A stretch of 64,000 bases of DNA from Curvibacter lanceolatus ATCC 14669 (GCF_000381265.1 NZ_KB906259.1:248001-312000), one strand, 5' to 3'; counted from the first letter of the stretch, positions 25,869 through 34,791 are shown. Notes: a model not told the origin generated them from the sequence alone. Numbers and translations: made by a program.

Positions 25869-25898
25869 TTGCAAAGCCCGAATTTTTCCATGCATAAT
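25869..25898 (+). promoter_or_regulatory. Sigma-70-type promoter of tRNA-Lys
   Basis: TTGCAA (25869-25874) and CATAAT (25893-25898) are separated by 18 bp and lie about 50 bases upstream of the tRNA. A TG immediately before the -10 may add an extended -10 contact. The surrounding AT-richness is exceptional for this genome. Confidence 0.55.
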
Positions 25899-25948
25899 AG
25901 AGGTCTTGACGCAGTGCAGAACAGCAAAGCGGCAAGAAAACAAAGAGT

Positions 25949-26024
25949 GGGTTCTTAGCTCAGTTGGTAGAGCAGCGGACTCTTAATCCGTAGGTCGAGT
26001 GTTCGAGTCACTCAGGACCCACCA
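25949..26024 (+). tRNA. tRNA-Lys (anticodon CTT)
   Basis: A complete 76-nt cloverleaf including an encoded CCA end. The acceptor stem GGGTTCT pairs with AGGACCC, with one G-T wobble. The D arm holds AGCTCAGTTGGTAGAGC. The anticodon stem CGGA/TCCG encloses CTCTTAA, so the anticodon is CTT and it reads AAG. The T arm is GAGTGTTCGAGTCACTC. Discriminator base A. It stands alone, with its own promoter and terminator. Confidence 0.97.
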
Positions 26025-26049
26025 CTCATACAGCCTCACAGGCAACCCC

Positions 26050-26080
26050 AAAGCCCGCTTCGGAAACGACAGCGGGCTTT
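26050..26080 (+). terminator. Terminator-like hairpin after tRNA-Lys
   Basis: Ten-base perfect arms AAAGCCCGCT (26050-26059) and AGCGGGCTTT (26071-26080) with an 11-base loop, 25 bases after the tRNA. The T tract is short (TTT then GTTC), but the position and stem suggest a true terminator. Confidence 0.7.
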
Positions 26081-26286
26081 GTTCATTCTGGCATCGCTGC
26101 AACACCAGACTGCGATCCCCCAACCCGATCACACCCGAACGTGCGCGCCGCAAGTGCTCACAGCAGTTCGCCAAATCACAAATACATTACATGCCGTTAC
26201 TACGATCGTCATTGAAAAGCAGCCGTTCACGACGATGATTCCAGCTCTCCCTGCTTCAAGGAAACCCTCTTTCAAGGAGCATGTCC

Positions 26287-26781
26287 ATGAGCTTGAACAC
26301 TGAGCCCACGCTGGTGCCTGCCGGCCTGCCCACCGCGGTGCTGGCGCGCCAGATCGGCGGCCCCGAATTGGCCCGCGCCGTGACGGCTGAAGCGCCCGAA
26401 GAGCAAGGCAAGGCCTTGTCCCTGTTGATCGGTCAGGTGTATGAATCCGCCAGCCCGCCGTTGAAGGCGCGCCTGCTGCAGCGAATGATCGCCCCGCTGG
26501 GTGTGCTGGCCGCTGTGGCGGTGGCGCATGGGGCATTTGCGCGCCTCAAACTTCAGACAGGCTGGCATGACTTGCAAAGCCTGGCCCCCGAATTGCAGAA
26601 AATCAGCGCGGATGACGTGGTCGCCCTGGCCGACCGCGTGCAGTTGGTGGGCACCGACGCCCTGCTGCGCCTGGCCGATGTGATCGGCAAATCACCGGTG
26701 CTGGCCTCCTCGGCAGCGGCCGCCCTGCTGATGACCTTGCTGATCCGCAAGGCGCAGAACAGCCCGCCGGCTGAAGATTAA
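26287..26781 (+). CDS. Hypothetical protein with hydrophobic segments
   Basis: A 164-residue protein I do not recognise. Two hydrophobic segments are visible, about residues 70-88 (IAPLGVLAAVAVAHGAFARL) and 138-156 (LASSAAAALLMTLLIRK), so it is probably an inner-membrane protein with the middle ~50 residues between them (LAPELQKISADDVVALADRV). AAGGAGC at 26274-26280 is too close to ATG 26281 but well spaced for ATG 26287, so the second is preferred. It ends tail-to-tail with the hydratase-like gene, sharing 4 bases. Codon use matches the neighbours, which supports a real gene. Confidence 0.7.
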   Translation: MSLNTEPTLVPAGLPTAVLARQIGGPELARAVTAEAPEEQGKALSLLIGQVYESASPPLKARLLQRMIAPLGVLAAVAVAHGAFARLKLQTGWHDLQSLAPELQKISADDVVALADRVQLVGTDALLRLADVIGKSPVLASSAAAALLMTLLIRKAQNSPPAED

Positions 26782-27560
26782 GAGATCAGACTCAGCCCCA
26801 CCTCGCCCCAGGACCCGAGCCGGCCCTGAACGCTCACCGCACCTTCCGGCGCCCACAGCAGGCCGGTGCAGGAGCCTGTGGTCACGATCTGGCCGCCGCG
26901 CAGCGGCAGGCCCCGCCGTGCCGTGTGCCCGATCAGCCAATCCACCAGCCGGCGCAGGTCTTGCGCCGGGTTGCCGCCCACCGTGCTGGCCACCGTCTGG
27001 CCGTTCCAGCACAGCGTGGCGCCCAGGGTCGGCAGATCGGGTTCGGGTTCGGCCGGGCCCAGCGGGCGCGCGGGCCCCAGGATCAAAGCGCCGTGGCTTT
27101 GCAGATCGGCCAGTCGCAGCAGGGCCGGGCTGGCCTGCCCCCCGGCCAAGCGCGAGTCCACCCACTCGATGGCCGGCAGCACCGCATCGAACACCGTGCA
27201 CAAGAGGGCATCGCCCAGCCCCTGCTGCTGGGGCGGCAGGTCGTGCGCCACGCGCAGGGCCAGCTCCACCTCCAGCCCCCGCAAGGCACCCCGGGGTGGG
27301 CTCAGGGCCAGGCCCGAAGCCAGCAGGCCGGCCGCGGGCAGGGGCGCGCAGATGGGAGTGTGGGTGGGGTTCTGGGTGGGGCCGGCCGCGCCCACTTTCC
27401 AGCCCCCGACCGGGCCCAGCCAACGCAGGCTCTGGTCCTGCACGGCATAGGCGGCGGCCGCATCGGGCAAGGTAGAGGCATCGCAGACCGGGCCGCTGAC
27501 CCGGGGCTGGCCGGGCTGCCGGGCCTGCCACAAGACCTGGGCCAGGGCCGCAGGCGTCAT
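26778..27560 (-). CDS. 2-keto-4-pentenoate hydratase / fumarylacetoacetase-like enzyme
   Basis: A 260-residue protein of the FAH/MhpD superfamily, which adds water to 2-hydroxy-dienoates in meta-cleavage pathways or decarboxylates 2-oxo acids. Visible marks are AAAYAVQDQSLRWL near the N terminus, VGGWKVGAAGPTQ, GLEVELALRVAHDLP with acidic metal-binding residues, IEWVDSRL and QIVTTGSCTGLLWAPEG. The start overlaps the amidase stop by 4 bp, so translation is coupled. It is the third gene of a receptor/amidase/hydratase operon. Substrate is unknown; an amidase that releases an unsaturated oxo or hydroxy acid for this enzyme is a plausible reading. Confidence 0.82.
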   Translation of the reverse strand: MTPAALAQVLWQARQPGQPRVSGPVCDASTLPDAAAAYAVQDQSLRWLGPVGGWKVGAAGPTQNPTHTPICAPLPAAGLLASGLALSPPRGALRGLEVELALRVAHDLPPQQQGLGDALLCTVFDAVLPAIEWVDSRLAGGQASPALLRLADLQSHGALILGPARPLGPAEPEPDLPTLGATLCWNGQTVASTVGGNPAQDLRRLVDWLIGHTARRGLPLRGGQIVTTGSCTGLLWAPEGAVSVQGRLGSWGEVGLSLIS

Positions 27561-28996
27561 GCCAGGGCCTCAGCGGGCGCGGGCTCCAGGCCGGGCGGCC
27601 AGAGCGGGCCCTGGCGCAGCACGGGCTCCCACTCGCGGGCCAGGGCCAGCACGGCGGCGTCAGCGCCGGCCGGGCCGATCAATTGCAGGCCACAGGGCAG
27701 CCCATCCACCAAGCCGGTCGGCAGGCTGATGGCGGGCAGGCCGGCGGCATTGGCGAGCGCGGTGAACACCGCATGCCCGCGCGGGCCCACGGCCTGGCCA
27801 TCGATCTGTTCGGGGTGGCTGGCGCCCAGCGGCCAGGCCACGCAGGCCGTGCTCGGGGTGAGCACAAAGTCGGCCTGCTCGAACAGGGCCCGCATCGTCT
27901 GCTGCAGCACATGGATGGCTGCCAGCAGGCGAAACAGGCTTTGCGCCGTGCCCTGGCGCCCGGCGGCCAAGGCGGCCTGCGCCACCGGGCCAGCCAGGCG
28001 CAGATCGGCCGGGGCCGGCTGCCCGGTTCCAAGGCGGGCCCAGGCCGCGGGCGTGTCCAGCAACCAGGCCAGGCCCACGCCGTTGAGGCTGGACCAGTGC
28101 TGATTCAAATCGTCGGCCAGATCGAACGAGGCGGGCTGCACCAGCTCATGGCCCAGCGCCTGCAAGCCCTCGGTCACCTGGGCCAGGCGCTCACGCACCC
28201 CGGCCTGCACCGGGTGCTGGCCGAAACGGGGCAGCACCAGGATGCGGGCCGGTCGGGAGGGCGGCTCGGGCAGAGCGGCCTTCGCGCCACCGGCCAGCAC
28301 CCCCAGCAAGGTCTGCAGGTCGCGGCTGCTGCGGGCCAGCCCACCCACCACCTCGTAGTCCAGAAAGATCTCGGGCAGGCCGCCCGCCCGCGGCACCCGG
28401 CCGGCCGAGGGCTTGAAGCCCAGCACGCCGCAGTGGGCGGCCGGCCGGCGGATCGAGCCGCCCCCATCGGTGGCCAGCGCCAGCGGGCCCAGGCCCGCGG
28501 CCACGGCGGCCGCGGCACCGCCCGACGAGCCGCCGGGCGTGCGGCCCAGGTCCCAGGGGTTGTGGCAGGGGCCGTGCAAGAGGTTGTCGGTGATGCCCTG
28601 CATGGCAAATTCAGGCAGGTGGGTCTTGGCCCACAGCACGGCACCGGCGGCGCGCAGCCGGGCCACCGGCAGTTCGTCGGCCGGGCGGGGCTGCTCGGGC
28701 AGCAGGCGGCTGCCCCAGCGGGTGGGCCAGCCCTGCACATGCAGGTTGTCTTTGACCGTGACGGGCACGCCGTCAAGCTCGCTCAAAGGCTGCCCCTGGG
28801 CCCAGCGCCGGGTGCTGGCCCGGGCGGCAGCCAGTGCGCCCTCGGGGTCGCGCCAGATCAGCGCGTTCAGGCACTCCCGGGTGGCCGCATCCCGCGCCAG
28901 GCAGGCCTGCAAGGCCTGCTCGGGTGTGAAGCGGCCCGCGCGGTATCCGGCCACCAGTGCGGTGGCATCCAGGCGCCAGAGCGCTGCGCCGGTCAT
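27557..28996 (-). CDS. Amidase signature family hydrolase
   Basis: A 479-residue amidase with the full Ser-cisSer-Lys triad: Lys82 (VTVKDNLHV), cis-Ser157 (GRTPGGSSGGAAAAV) and nucleophile Ser181 (TDGGGSIRRPAA). Spacing 82/157/181 is standard. It is cytoplasmic with no signal peptide and no GatB partner nearby, so it is a catabolic amidase and not GatA. It lies between an amino-acid-type receptor gene (28 bp upstream) and the hydratase-like gene (4 bp overlap). The operon probably takes up and cleaves an amide. Substrate specificity is not readable in this family. Confidence 0.9.
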   Translation of the reverse strand: MTGAALWRLDATALVAGYRAGRFTPEQALQACLARDAATRECLNALIWRDPEGALAAARASTRRWAQGQPLSELDGVPVTVKDNLHVQGWPTRWGSRLLPEQPRPADELPVARLRAAGAVLWAKTHLPEFAMQGITDNLLHGPCHNPWDLGRTPGGSSGGAAAAVAAGLGPLALATDGGGSIRRPAAHCGVLGFKPSAGRVPRAGGLPEIFLDYEVVGGLARSSRDLQTLLGVLAGGAKAALPEPPSRPARILVLPRFGQHPVQAGVRERLAQVTEGLQALGHELVQPASFDLADDLNQHWSSLNGVGLAWLLDTPAAWARLGTGQPAPADLRLAGPVAQAALAAGRQGTAQSLFRLLAAIHVLQQTMRALFEQADFVLTPSTACVAWPLGASHPEQIDGQAVGPRGHAVFTALANAAGLPAISLPTGLVDGLPCGLQLIGPAGADAAVLALAREWEPVLRQGPLWPPGLEPAPAEALA

Positions 28997-29024
28997 GGGA
29001 TGCAGCTTGTTCGGGTGAGGCCGC

Positions 29025-29834
29025 TCATTGCGGCAGGTCGCCCGCGGGGCGGCCCAGCCACTTCACGGCCAGGCGGTCCAGATCGCCACTCTTCTTGGCC
29101 TCCAGCAGGATCTCGTTGACGCGCAGGCGCAGCTTGTCTTCGCCCTTGGCGAGGCCGATGTAGTTGGGCGAGTCCTTGAGCACGAACTTGTATTCGGTGC
29201 CCAGTTGCGGGTTGCGCGCCATCATGGCGCCCGCCACCTGGGCGCTGGTGGCGATGAACTGGGTCTGGCCCGCCACGAAGGCCGAGATGGTGGCGGTGTT
29301 GTCCTCGAAGCGGCGCACCTCGGCGCTGGCCGGGGCCACCTTGGTGAGTTCGGTGTCGTCCACCGAGCCCCGGGTCACGCCGATGGATTTGCCGGCCAGC
29401 TCGGCGGGCGCCTTCAGGGCCTGGGTCTTGGGGCCGAAGACGGCGATGAAGAAGGGCGAATAGGCCACGGTGAAGTCGATCACCTTCTCGCGCTCGGCGT
29501 TCTTGCCCAGGGTGGAGATGACCAGATCGGCCTTGTGGGTCTGCAGGTAGGGCACGCGGTTGGAGCTGGTGACCGGCAGCAGCTCGGCCTTCACGCCCAG
29601 CTTGTCGGCGATCAGCAGGCCCACATCGATGTCCAGGCCCTGGGGCTTGAGGTCGGTGCCCACAAAGCCATAGGGCGGAAAGTCGGTCGGGATGGCCAGG
29701 CGCAGGGTCTTGTTCTTCAGCACCTCGTCGAGGGCGTTCTGGGCATGGGCGCCTTGCAATAGGCCCAGGTTCAGGCCCAGGGCCAGGGTGGCACCGGCCA
29801 GTGTGATCAGCGATTGGCGTTTGCAGGGAATCAT
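29025..29834 (-). CDS. ABC-type amino-acid substrate-binding protein (SBP_bac_3)
   Basis: A 269-residue periplasmic receptor of the amino-acid type. The signal peptide (about 1-31) ends GAHAQ-N. The body shows LRLAIPTDFPPYGFVG, GLDIDVGLLIADKLG, VISTLGKNAEREKVIDFT and GKSIGVTRGSVDDTELTK, all typical of family 3. ATG 29834 gives a regular signal peptide. It is the first gene of the operon with the amidase and hydratase. No ABC permease or ATPase is encoded nearby, so it must share a transporter encoded elsewhere. Ligand probably an amino acid or small amide. Confidence 0.9.
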   Translation of the reverse strand: MIPCKRQSLITLAGATLALGLNLGLLQGAHAQNALDEVLKNKTLRLAIPTDFPPYGFVGTDLKPQGLDIDVGLLIADKLGVKAELLPVTSSNRVPYLQTHKADLVISTLGKNAEREKVIDFTVAYSPFFIAVFGPKTQALKAPAELAGKSIGVTRGSVDDTELTKVAPASAEVRRFEDNTATISAFVAGQTQFIATSAQVAGAMMARNPQLGTEYKFVLKDSPNYIGLAKGEDKLRLRVNEILLEAKKSGDLDRLAVKWLGRPAGDLPQ

Positions 29835-29867
29835 GACGGGGTCCTGTGGTCGTGGGTGATGGAAGAT

Positions 29868-29883
29868 CACCGCCGGGGCGGTG
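29868..29883. promoter_or_regulatory. Inverted repeat in leader of the receptor-amidase operon
   Basis: CACCGCC, GG, GGCGGTG is a perfect dyad 34 bases before the receptor ATG. It may be an operator or a leader hairpin. No regulator gene is adjacent. The rest of the 188-base gap (29835-30022) shows nothing clear. Confidence 0.3.
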
Positions 29884-30022
29884 CCTGACCCACTGCCATG
29901 CAAGATGTCTGCCTGCCCTGACAGGCCCGCCCGAACGCCCTGGTTTGGTGCAAAACCGGGTGAACCGGGCTGGCCACGCCACAAAACAGGGCGCGCCCCG
30001 GGGCCTGGGCCGCCCGCCGCGC

Positions 30023-30283
30023 TCAGAGCTCCAGCAGGGTCTCGCTGCCGTCCAGCGCCACCACCGTGGGCGCCGCCCCAGGCCGCAGCTCGATCGGCGC
30101 GCCATGGTATTGGTCGCGCGGAAACTCCAGGGCCGAGGGGCCGAACACCTCACGGACCACGGCAATCTCGTGCATCAGCGAGGCATGGTCTTCGGGCGAC
30201 AGGATGAATCGGGGGTATTGGTTCTGATGCTGCTTCCAGTGCGACTGAAGAGCAGAGTTCATGGCTTCGTAAAGGCTGGGCAT
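30023..30283 (-). CDS. Small hypothetical protein
   Basis: An 86-residue soluble protein I do not recognise. ATG 30283 (MPSLYEAMNSALQSHWKQ) is preferred; a longer in-frame version to 30364 overlaps the end of the GGDEF-EAL gene. The middle reads FILSPEDHASLMHEIAVVREVFG and the C terminus is acidic (VALDGSETLLEL). No signal peptide or membrane helix. It starts 35 bases downstream of the GGDEF-EAL stop on the same strand and may be co-transcribed with it. Confidence 0.55.
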   Translation of the reverse strand: MPSLYEAMNSALQSHWKQHQNQYPRFILSPEDHASLMHEIAVVREVFGPSALEFPRDQYHGAPIELRPGAAPTVVALDGSETLLEL

Positions 30284-30318
30284 CCATGTATTGTGCCCGC
30301 CCGTCAATGGGCTTCGGG

Positions 30319-32769
30319 CTACTGGGTCGTCCAGGCGGCACAGGGTTGCCAATGGGCCAACCAATCCAGAAAGGCCGCCGCCGGCATGGGGCGGGCGATC
30401 ACATAGCCCTGGGCCAGCTCACAGCCCATGGTCAGCAGGCGGCTGCCCTGGTCGATGTGCTCCACCCCTTCGGCCACCACCTGCCGGTTGAAGGCCTTGG
30501 CCAGGCTGATCACGCCCTGCACGATGGCCAGGTCTTCCTCGTCCACCAGCATGTCGCGCACAAAGCTCTGGTCGATCTTGAGGGTTTCGGCGGGCAGCCG
30601 CTTGAGGTAAGTGAGCGAGGAGTAGCCGGTGCCAAAGTCGTCCACCGCAAAGTGCACGCCCATGTCGCGGCATTCGCGCATCACCCGCGAGGCCAGGTGG
30701 ATGTCTTCGAGGGCGCTGCTCTCCAGCACCTCCAGCTCGAGCCGGCTCGGGTCCACTTCGGGGAAATCGGCCAGGCAGGCCCGCAGGTGGGCGGCAAAAC
30801 CGCCTTGCAGCATCTGGCGTGCCCCCACGTTGACACTCAGGCCCAGCACCAGGCCCTGGCGCGACCAATCCTCCAACTGGCGCAAGGCCTCGCGCAACAC
30901 CCAGTCGGCCAGGGTGTCTTCCAGGTCCTGCCCGCTGATCAGGGGCAGAAAGGCGGGCGGGTGCAGCAGGCCGCTGCTCGGGTGATGCCAGCGCAGCAGC
31001 GCCTCCACCCCCACCACCGCGCCCGTGCGCATGTTGACCTTGGGCTGGTAATACAGCTCGAACTGCTGCTGCTCCAGCCCCAGGCGCAGGGCGGCCAGCA
31101 CGCCGGCGCGGCTGCGCATGCGGGCGTCGTGCACCGGATCGAACAGGTGGTAGCGGTTTTTGCCCAGTTGCTTGGCCTGGTACATGGCCTGGTCGGCATG
31201 GCGCAGCAGCTGATCGACATCGGAATCGTCCTGCGGGAACAGGGTGATGCCGATGCTGGCCGACACCTGCAACAGCCGCTCACCCACCCTCAAGGGGGCG
31301 GCACAGGCCAACAGCAGGCGTTCCACCAGGGGCAGGCAGGCCTCGGCACCGGGCAACTGGCCCAGCACCACCACGAATTCATCGCCGCCCATGCGCGCCA
31401 GGGTGTCGGATTCGCGCAGCGCCATCTTCATCTGGCCAGCCACCGCCACCAGCAGGGCATCGCCCACGTCGTGACCATGGCTGTCGTTGATGGCCTTGAA
31501 GCCGTCCAGATCCAGGTACAGCACCGCCAGGGCCTGGCTGTGGCGACGGCTGTGCGCCATGCTCTGACGCAGGCGATCGGACAGCAGCAGGCGATTGGGC
31601 AGACCGGTCAGGGCGTCAAAATGGGCCAAGTGCTCCAGCCGCTCCTGCTGCACCCGCATCGAGGTCACGTCGGCAAACAAGGCCACGTAGTTCTGCGGCT
31701 GGCCTGCGGCGTCATCGACCCGGCTCACGGTGAGCAGGCCGGCGTAGGCCTCACCGTTCTTGCGCCGGCTCCACACCTCGCCCTGGCAGCGGCCACGGGC
31801 CTGCAGCTCGGCCAGCAGTGGCTGCACCACGTCCGGACCATCGCGCCCGGAGCGCAGGAACTGGGCGGTGCGGCCCAATGCCTCCTCACGCGAATAGCCG
31901 GTGATGCGCTCAAAAGCCTGGTTTACATCCACCATGCGCCCCTGTGGGTCGGTGATGACCACCCCCTCGTTGGCATGGGTGAACACGCTGGCCGTGAGCC
32001 GCAGTTGCTCTTCCAGCCGCTTCTGTTGCGACACGTCGCGCATGATGGTGGAGGCCCCCGACACCCGCCCCAGGGGGTCGCGCACCGGCGAGATGGTGAC
32101 GGACACGGCCAGGCGGTGCCCGTCGCGGTGGCAGCGCTGGGTCTGGAAATGCGCGATGCGCTGGCCCGCCGCGATGCGGCGCAGGATCTGCGCCTCTTCG
32201 CTCTGGCGGTCGGGCGGCAGCAGGCGCAGCATGGGCTGGCCGATCATCTCGTCGGCGCGGTAGCCGAACAACTGCTCGGCGGCGGCGTTCCAGCTGGTGA
32301 CGATGCCTTGCGTGGTCTTGCTGATCACCGCGTCGTCGGTGGATTCGACGATGGCCTGGAACAACTGGGAGCGGTGCCACAGCTCGACCCGCTCGCTGAT
32401 GTCGCGCGCGATCTTCGAGGCCCCCACGATGCGCCCGCCGGCATCGCGGATCGGCGAGATGGTGACCGACACATGCAGGCGCCGGCCGCTCTTGTGCAGG
32501 CGCACGGTCTCGAAGTGGTCCACCCACTCGCCCTGCACGATCTTTTCGAGGATGAAGCTTTCTTCGTTCTGCCGTTCCGGCGGAAACAGCCGCAACAAGG
32601 GCTGCCCCAGCATCTCGTGGGCGGCATAGCCGAACAGGCGCTGAGCTGCGGGGTTCCAGCTGGTCACGATCCCATCGAGGGTCTTGGTGATGATGGCGTC
32701 GTCGCAACAGCGCAGCACGGCCTCATAAAAAAGGGCCGAGTCGTCAGACCGGGTGTCGCAGGAAGGCAT
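30319..32769 (-). CDS. PAS-PAS-PAS-GGDEF-EAL cyclic-di-GMP protein
   Basis: An 816-residue cytoplasmic protein without membrane helices. Three PAS domains run from about 10 to 375. The first two are near-duplicates, each with TSWN-AA-RLFGY and a PP-RQ-EE pattern. The GGDEF domain (about 380-540) has an intact GGDEF near 459 and a canonical inhibition site RESD five residues before it. The EAL domain (about 555-805) has EALLRWHHP, VLESSAL, DDFGTGYSSLTYL, KIDQSF and AEGVEH. Both activities look possible, so the PAS domains probably set the balance. ATG 32769 has GAGGGAG upstream; earlier in-frame codons lie beyond it. No cognate sensor gene is adjacent. Confidence 0.92.
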   Translation of the reverse strand: MPSCDTRSDDSALFYEAVLRCCDDAIITKTLDGIVTSWNPAAQRLFGYAAHEMLGQPLLRLFPPERQNEESFILEKIVQGEWVDHFETVRLHKSGRRLHVSVTISPIRDAGGRIVGASKIARDISERVELWHRSQLFQAIVESTDDAVISKTTQGIVTSWNAAAEQLFGYRADEMIGQPMLRLLPPDRQSEEAQILRRIAAGQRIAHFQTQRCHRDGHRLAVSVTISPVRDPLGRVSGASTIMRDVSQQKRLEEQLRLTASVFTHANEGVVITDPQGRMVDVNQAFERITGYSREEALGRTAQFLRSGRDGPDVVQPLLAELQARGRCQGEVWSRRKNGEAYAGLLTVSRVDDAAGQPQNYVALFADVTSMRVQQERLEHLAHFDALTGLPNRLLLSDRLRQSMAHSRRHSQALAVLYLDLDGFKAINDSHGHDVGDALLVAVAGQMKMALRESDTLARMGGDEFVVVLGQLPGAEACLPLVERLLLACAAPLRVGERLLQVSASIGITLFPQDDSDVDQLLRHADQAMYQAKQLGKNRYHLFDPVHDARMRSRAGVLAALRLGLEQQQFELYYQPKVNMRTGAVVGVEALLRWHHPSSGLLHPPAFLPLISGQDLEDTLADWVLREALRQLEDWSRQGLVLGLSVNVGARQMLQGGFAAHLRACLADFPEVDPSRLELEVLESSALEDIHLASRVMRECRDMGVHFAVDDFGTGYSSLTYLKRLPAETLKIDQSFVRDMLVDEEDLAIVQGVISLAKAFNRQVVAEGVEHIDQGSRLLTMGCELAQGYVIARPMPAAAFLDWLAHWQPCAAWTTQ

Positions 32770-32983
32770 GCACGCTCCCTCAAGCAGAGTGACAAAAGCG
32801 CCAGCCCGGCTCCAGCCCTTCTGCGGATACCTGCCCGCCAGAATAAGCCAGCCCTCCCAAGCTACGCATTGCAAGGCCGCTTGCACATCAACATGTGCCG
32901 GCCATTCTTTCAACACCCCATTGTGAGCGCAAATCGGGTTTTGTGGGCAGGGGCCAGGCCCTTCCCCAGGCGCGCCAGAGGCC

Positions 32984-34207
32984 TCAGCTGCTCAGCGCAA
33001 AACCGGTGTCGAAGGTGCTCTTGGTGTCCAGGCGCTGGCGGATCAGGCCGGCGTCGAAGTAGAAGTCGGCCGTGCGCTGCTGCTCAGCCACCACGGCCGC
33101 GTCGATGGTCTGCCAGCGGGTCTGGCGGCGTTCGAACTGCAGGCGGGCCGCATCGGCGGAGATGCCGATGATGCGCGCCAGGGTGTCGCCGAACTCGGCC
33201 GGGTGCTGGCTGGCCCAGCGCTGGGCCCGGGCCGCGCGCTGGGCAAAGTCCAGCAGCACCGCACGCTTGTCGCGCAGTGCGGTGTCGGTGGCGGCCAGAA
33301 AGCTCAGGCCGCTCCACAGGCCGCGCCCGCTCACCAGCACGCGGGCATGGCCACCGGTTTCGGCCAACGCGGTGTAGGGCTCCCAGGTGGCCCAGGCGTC
33401 CACCGCCCCGGTGCTGAGCGCCAGTTTGGCCTCGGCCGGGGGCAGAAAGCGCCATTGCACGTCTTCGCTCTTCAGGCCCACCGAGGCCAGGGCTTTCAGG
33501 GTGACAAAGTGCCCGATCGAGCCGCGGTTGGTGGCCACGCTGCGGCCTCAAGAGCGTGTTCAGTGTCTCGCACCGGCCGCGTTGGAGCGCAATCGGGATG
33601 AGTGGGTGGCCCGGATGCGCCGCATGGGCTCGTGCCCATGCAAGCAGCTGGGGCGCCCAATCGCCCGATTTCGCTCCAACCCTTCGGGCAGTGGCCTTTT
33701 CGGGCGGTCTGCGGCGTTGCGGCGCACAGTCGATAGCCGGGCTATCGACAGCGCACCGCGCCTTGCATCCCATCCCGAAAAGACCGCTGCGCGACCCGTG
33801 GGAGACGCTGAACACGCTCTCAGGTCGCGCGCGTCTTTCAGCGTCGAGTTGGGTGCCACCAGCACCGCCGTGCCATAGGCATCGGAGCGGTTGACGGCAA
33901 AGGCCTTGACGCGGCTGCCCGCCGCCAGCGAGAAGATCAGCGGGGCGTCGCCGATCGGCCCCAGGTCGACCGCCTGGGCGTTCAGGGCTTCGGCCAGGGG
34001 CGCTGCGGCCGGGAACTCGGTCCACTGGATGTCGTAGCTCAAGCCCTTGAGTTCGCCTGCGGCCTCCAGCAAGGCGTGCAGCCCGCCCTTCTGGTCACCG
34101 GCCTTGAGCAGGTGCCGGCTTTGGGCGCGCACCGGCAGGGCCGGGCCCGTCAACAGGCCAGCGGCGCCCGCCAGGCCCAGCCACTGGTGAAAACGACGAC
34201 GATGCAT
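32984..34207 (-). pseudogene. SsuA-like sulfonate ABC receptor gene, interrupted by a ~270 bp element
   Basis: The N-terminal part (34207 to about 33821) encodes a signal peptide (LAGAAGLLTGPALPVRAQ) and the start of an aliphatic-sulfonate/nitrate-type receptor, up to NSTLKDARDL. The C-terminal part (about 33550-32984) resumes at GRSVATNRGSIGHFVTLKAL, exactly the next expected stretch, and runs to the natural end. Between them lies the element at 33551-33820. The two halves are in the same reading frame, but the N-terminal frame meets a TGA inside the far end of the element (33560-33562) and another at 33548-33550. A full product is therefore not made. ATG 34207 has AGGAAG upstream. The ssuB, ssuC and ssuD partners are absent here. 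Confidence 0.85.
33551..33820. mobile_element. MITE-like palindromic element inserted in the SsuA-like gene
   Basis: About 270 bp with 23-base terminal inverted repeats (33551-33573 and 33798-33820) matching at 21 of 23 positions, starting AGAGCGTGTTCAG. Inside are a long inverted repeat, 33581-33597 with 33664-33680 (16 of 17), and a second fold from CTTTTCGGG (33696-33704) to CCCGAAAAG (33774-33782). The latter encloses a perfect 9-base hairpin at 33729-33749. No transposase frame is present, so it would move only with help from another element. CTCA occurs at both junctions (33547-33550, 33819-33822). Removing one copy with the element leaves the gene one base out of frame, so a clean target duplication is not proven. 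Confidence 0.75.
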
Positions 34208-34311
34208 GGTGAGCTTCCTCTGACAAAGAAAGCTGCATTGCAGCAGCGCCTCAAGCGATCCACAACGACGCATTTCGCACAACGATATGCAAGGCGGGGC
34301 CGGCGGAGCCT

Positions 34312-34791
34312 TCAGGCCGACGAGCCCGGGATCGGCAGCGACTCGAAGCCCCGGAACTCCTCCAGCGAGAAGCTGGTCTGCACCTGGCGCACCCCGGGCA
34401 GGCGGTGCAGGCGGCGCTGCAGCAGGGCCGAGTAGGCGTCGAGGTCGGGGGCCACCACCATCAGCAGAAAGTCGGCCGCCCCCGTGACGCCATGGAACAT
34501 CACCACCTCGGGGATGGCCAGCACCGCCTGCACAAACTCAGCCGAGCGCTGCTCGTTCTGGAAGTCGATGCTGATGCTGACAAAAGCCACCACCCCATAG
34601 CCCAGCTTGCGGCGCTGCAGGCGGGCGTGGTAGCCCTCGATCAGGCCCAGCTCCTCAAGCCGACGGATGCGGCGCCAGCAGGGCGACTGCGACAGGCCCG
34701 TCAGCTGGGCCAGGTCGCTGGTGGTCAGGCGGGCGTTGCCTTGCAGGGCACGAAGCAGCTGCCGGTCGGTTTCATCGAGCTCGATTTGCAT
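34312..34791 (-). CDS. Lrp/AsnC-family transcriptional regulator
   Basis: A 159-residue regulator with an N-terminal winged HTH (about 3-60: [40 protein letters not shown]) and a C-terminal RAM ligand domain (about 65-140: [31 protein letters not shown]). Members sense amino acids and control their metabolism. ATG 34791 is preferred over the in-frame extension to 34833. It is divergent from the aromatic aminotransferase gene, with an AT-rich 122 bp intergenic region, and most likely controls that operon in response to an aromatic amino acid. Confidence 0.93.
   Translation of the reverse strand: MQIELDETDRQLLRALQGNARLTTSDLAQLTGLSQSPCWRRIRRLEELGLIEGYHARLQRRKLGYGVVAFVSISIDFQNEQRSAEFVQAVLAIPEVVMFHGVTGAADFLLMVVAPDLDAYSALLQRRLHRLPGVRQVQTSFSLEEFRGFESLPIPGSSA

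Noticed and set aside
27557-28996. Amidase considered as GatA of the tRNA amidotransferase
   Set aside because: No gatB or gatC nearby, and the gene is coupled to catabolic-type genes.
30286-33171. 961-codon plus-strand frame opposite the PAS-GGDEF-EAL gene
   Set aside because: Low-complexity His/Gln/Gly translation with no recognisable domain.
33551-33820. Element considered as a small gene, because frames run through it on both strands
   Set aside because: The frames come from its palindromic GC-rich makeup; they have no domain and no start signals.
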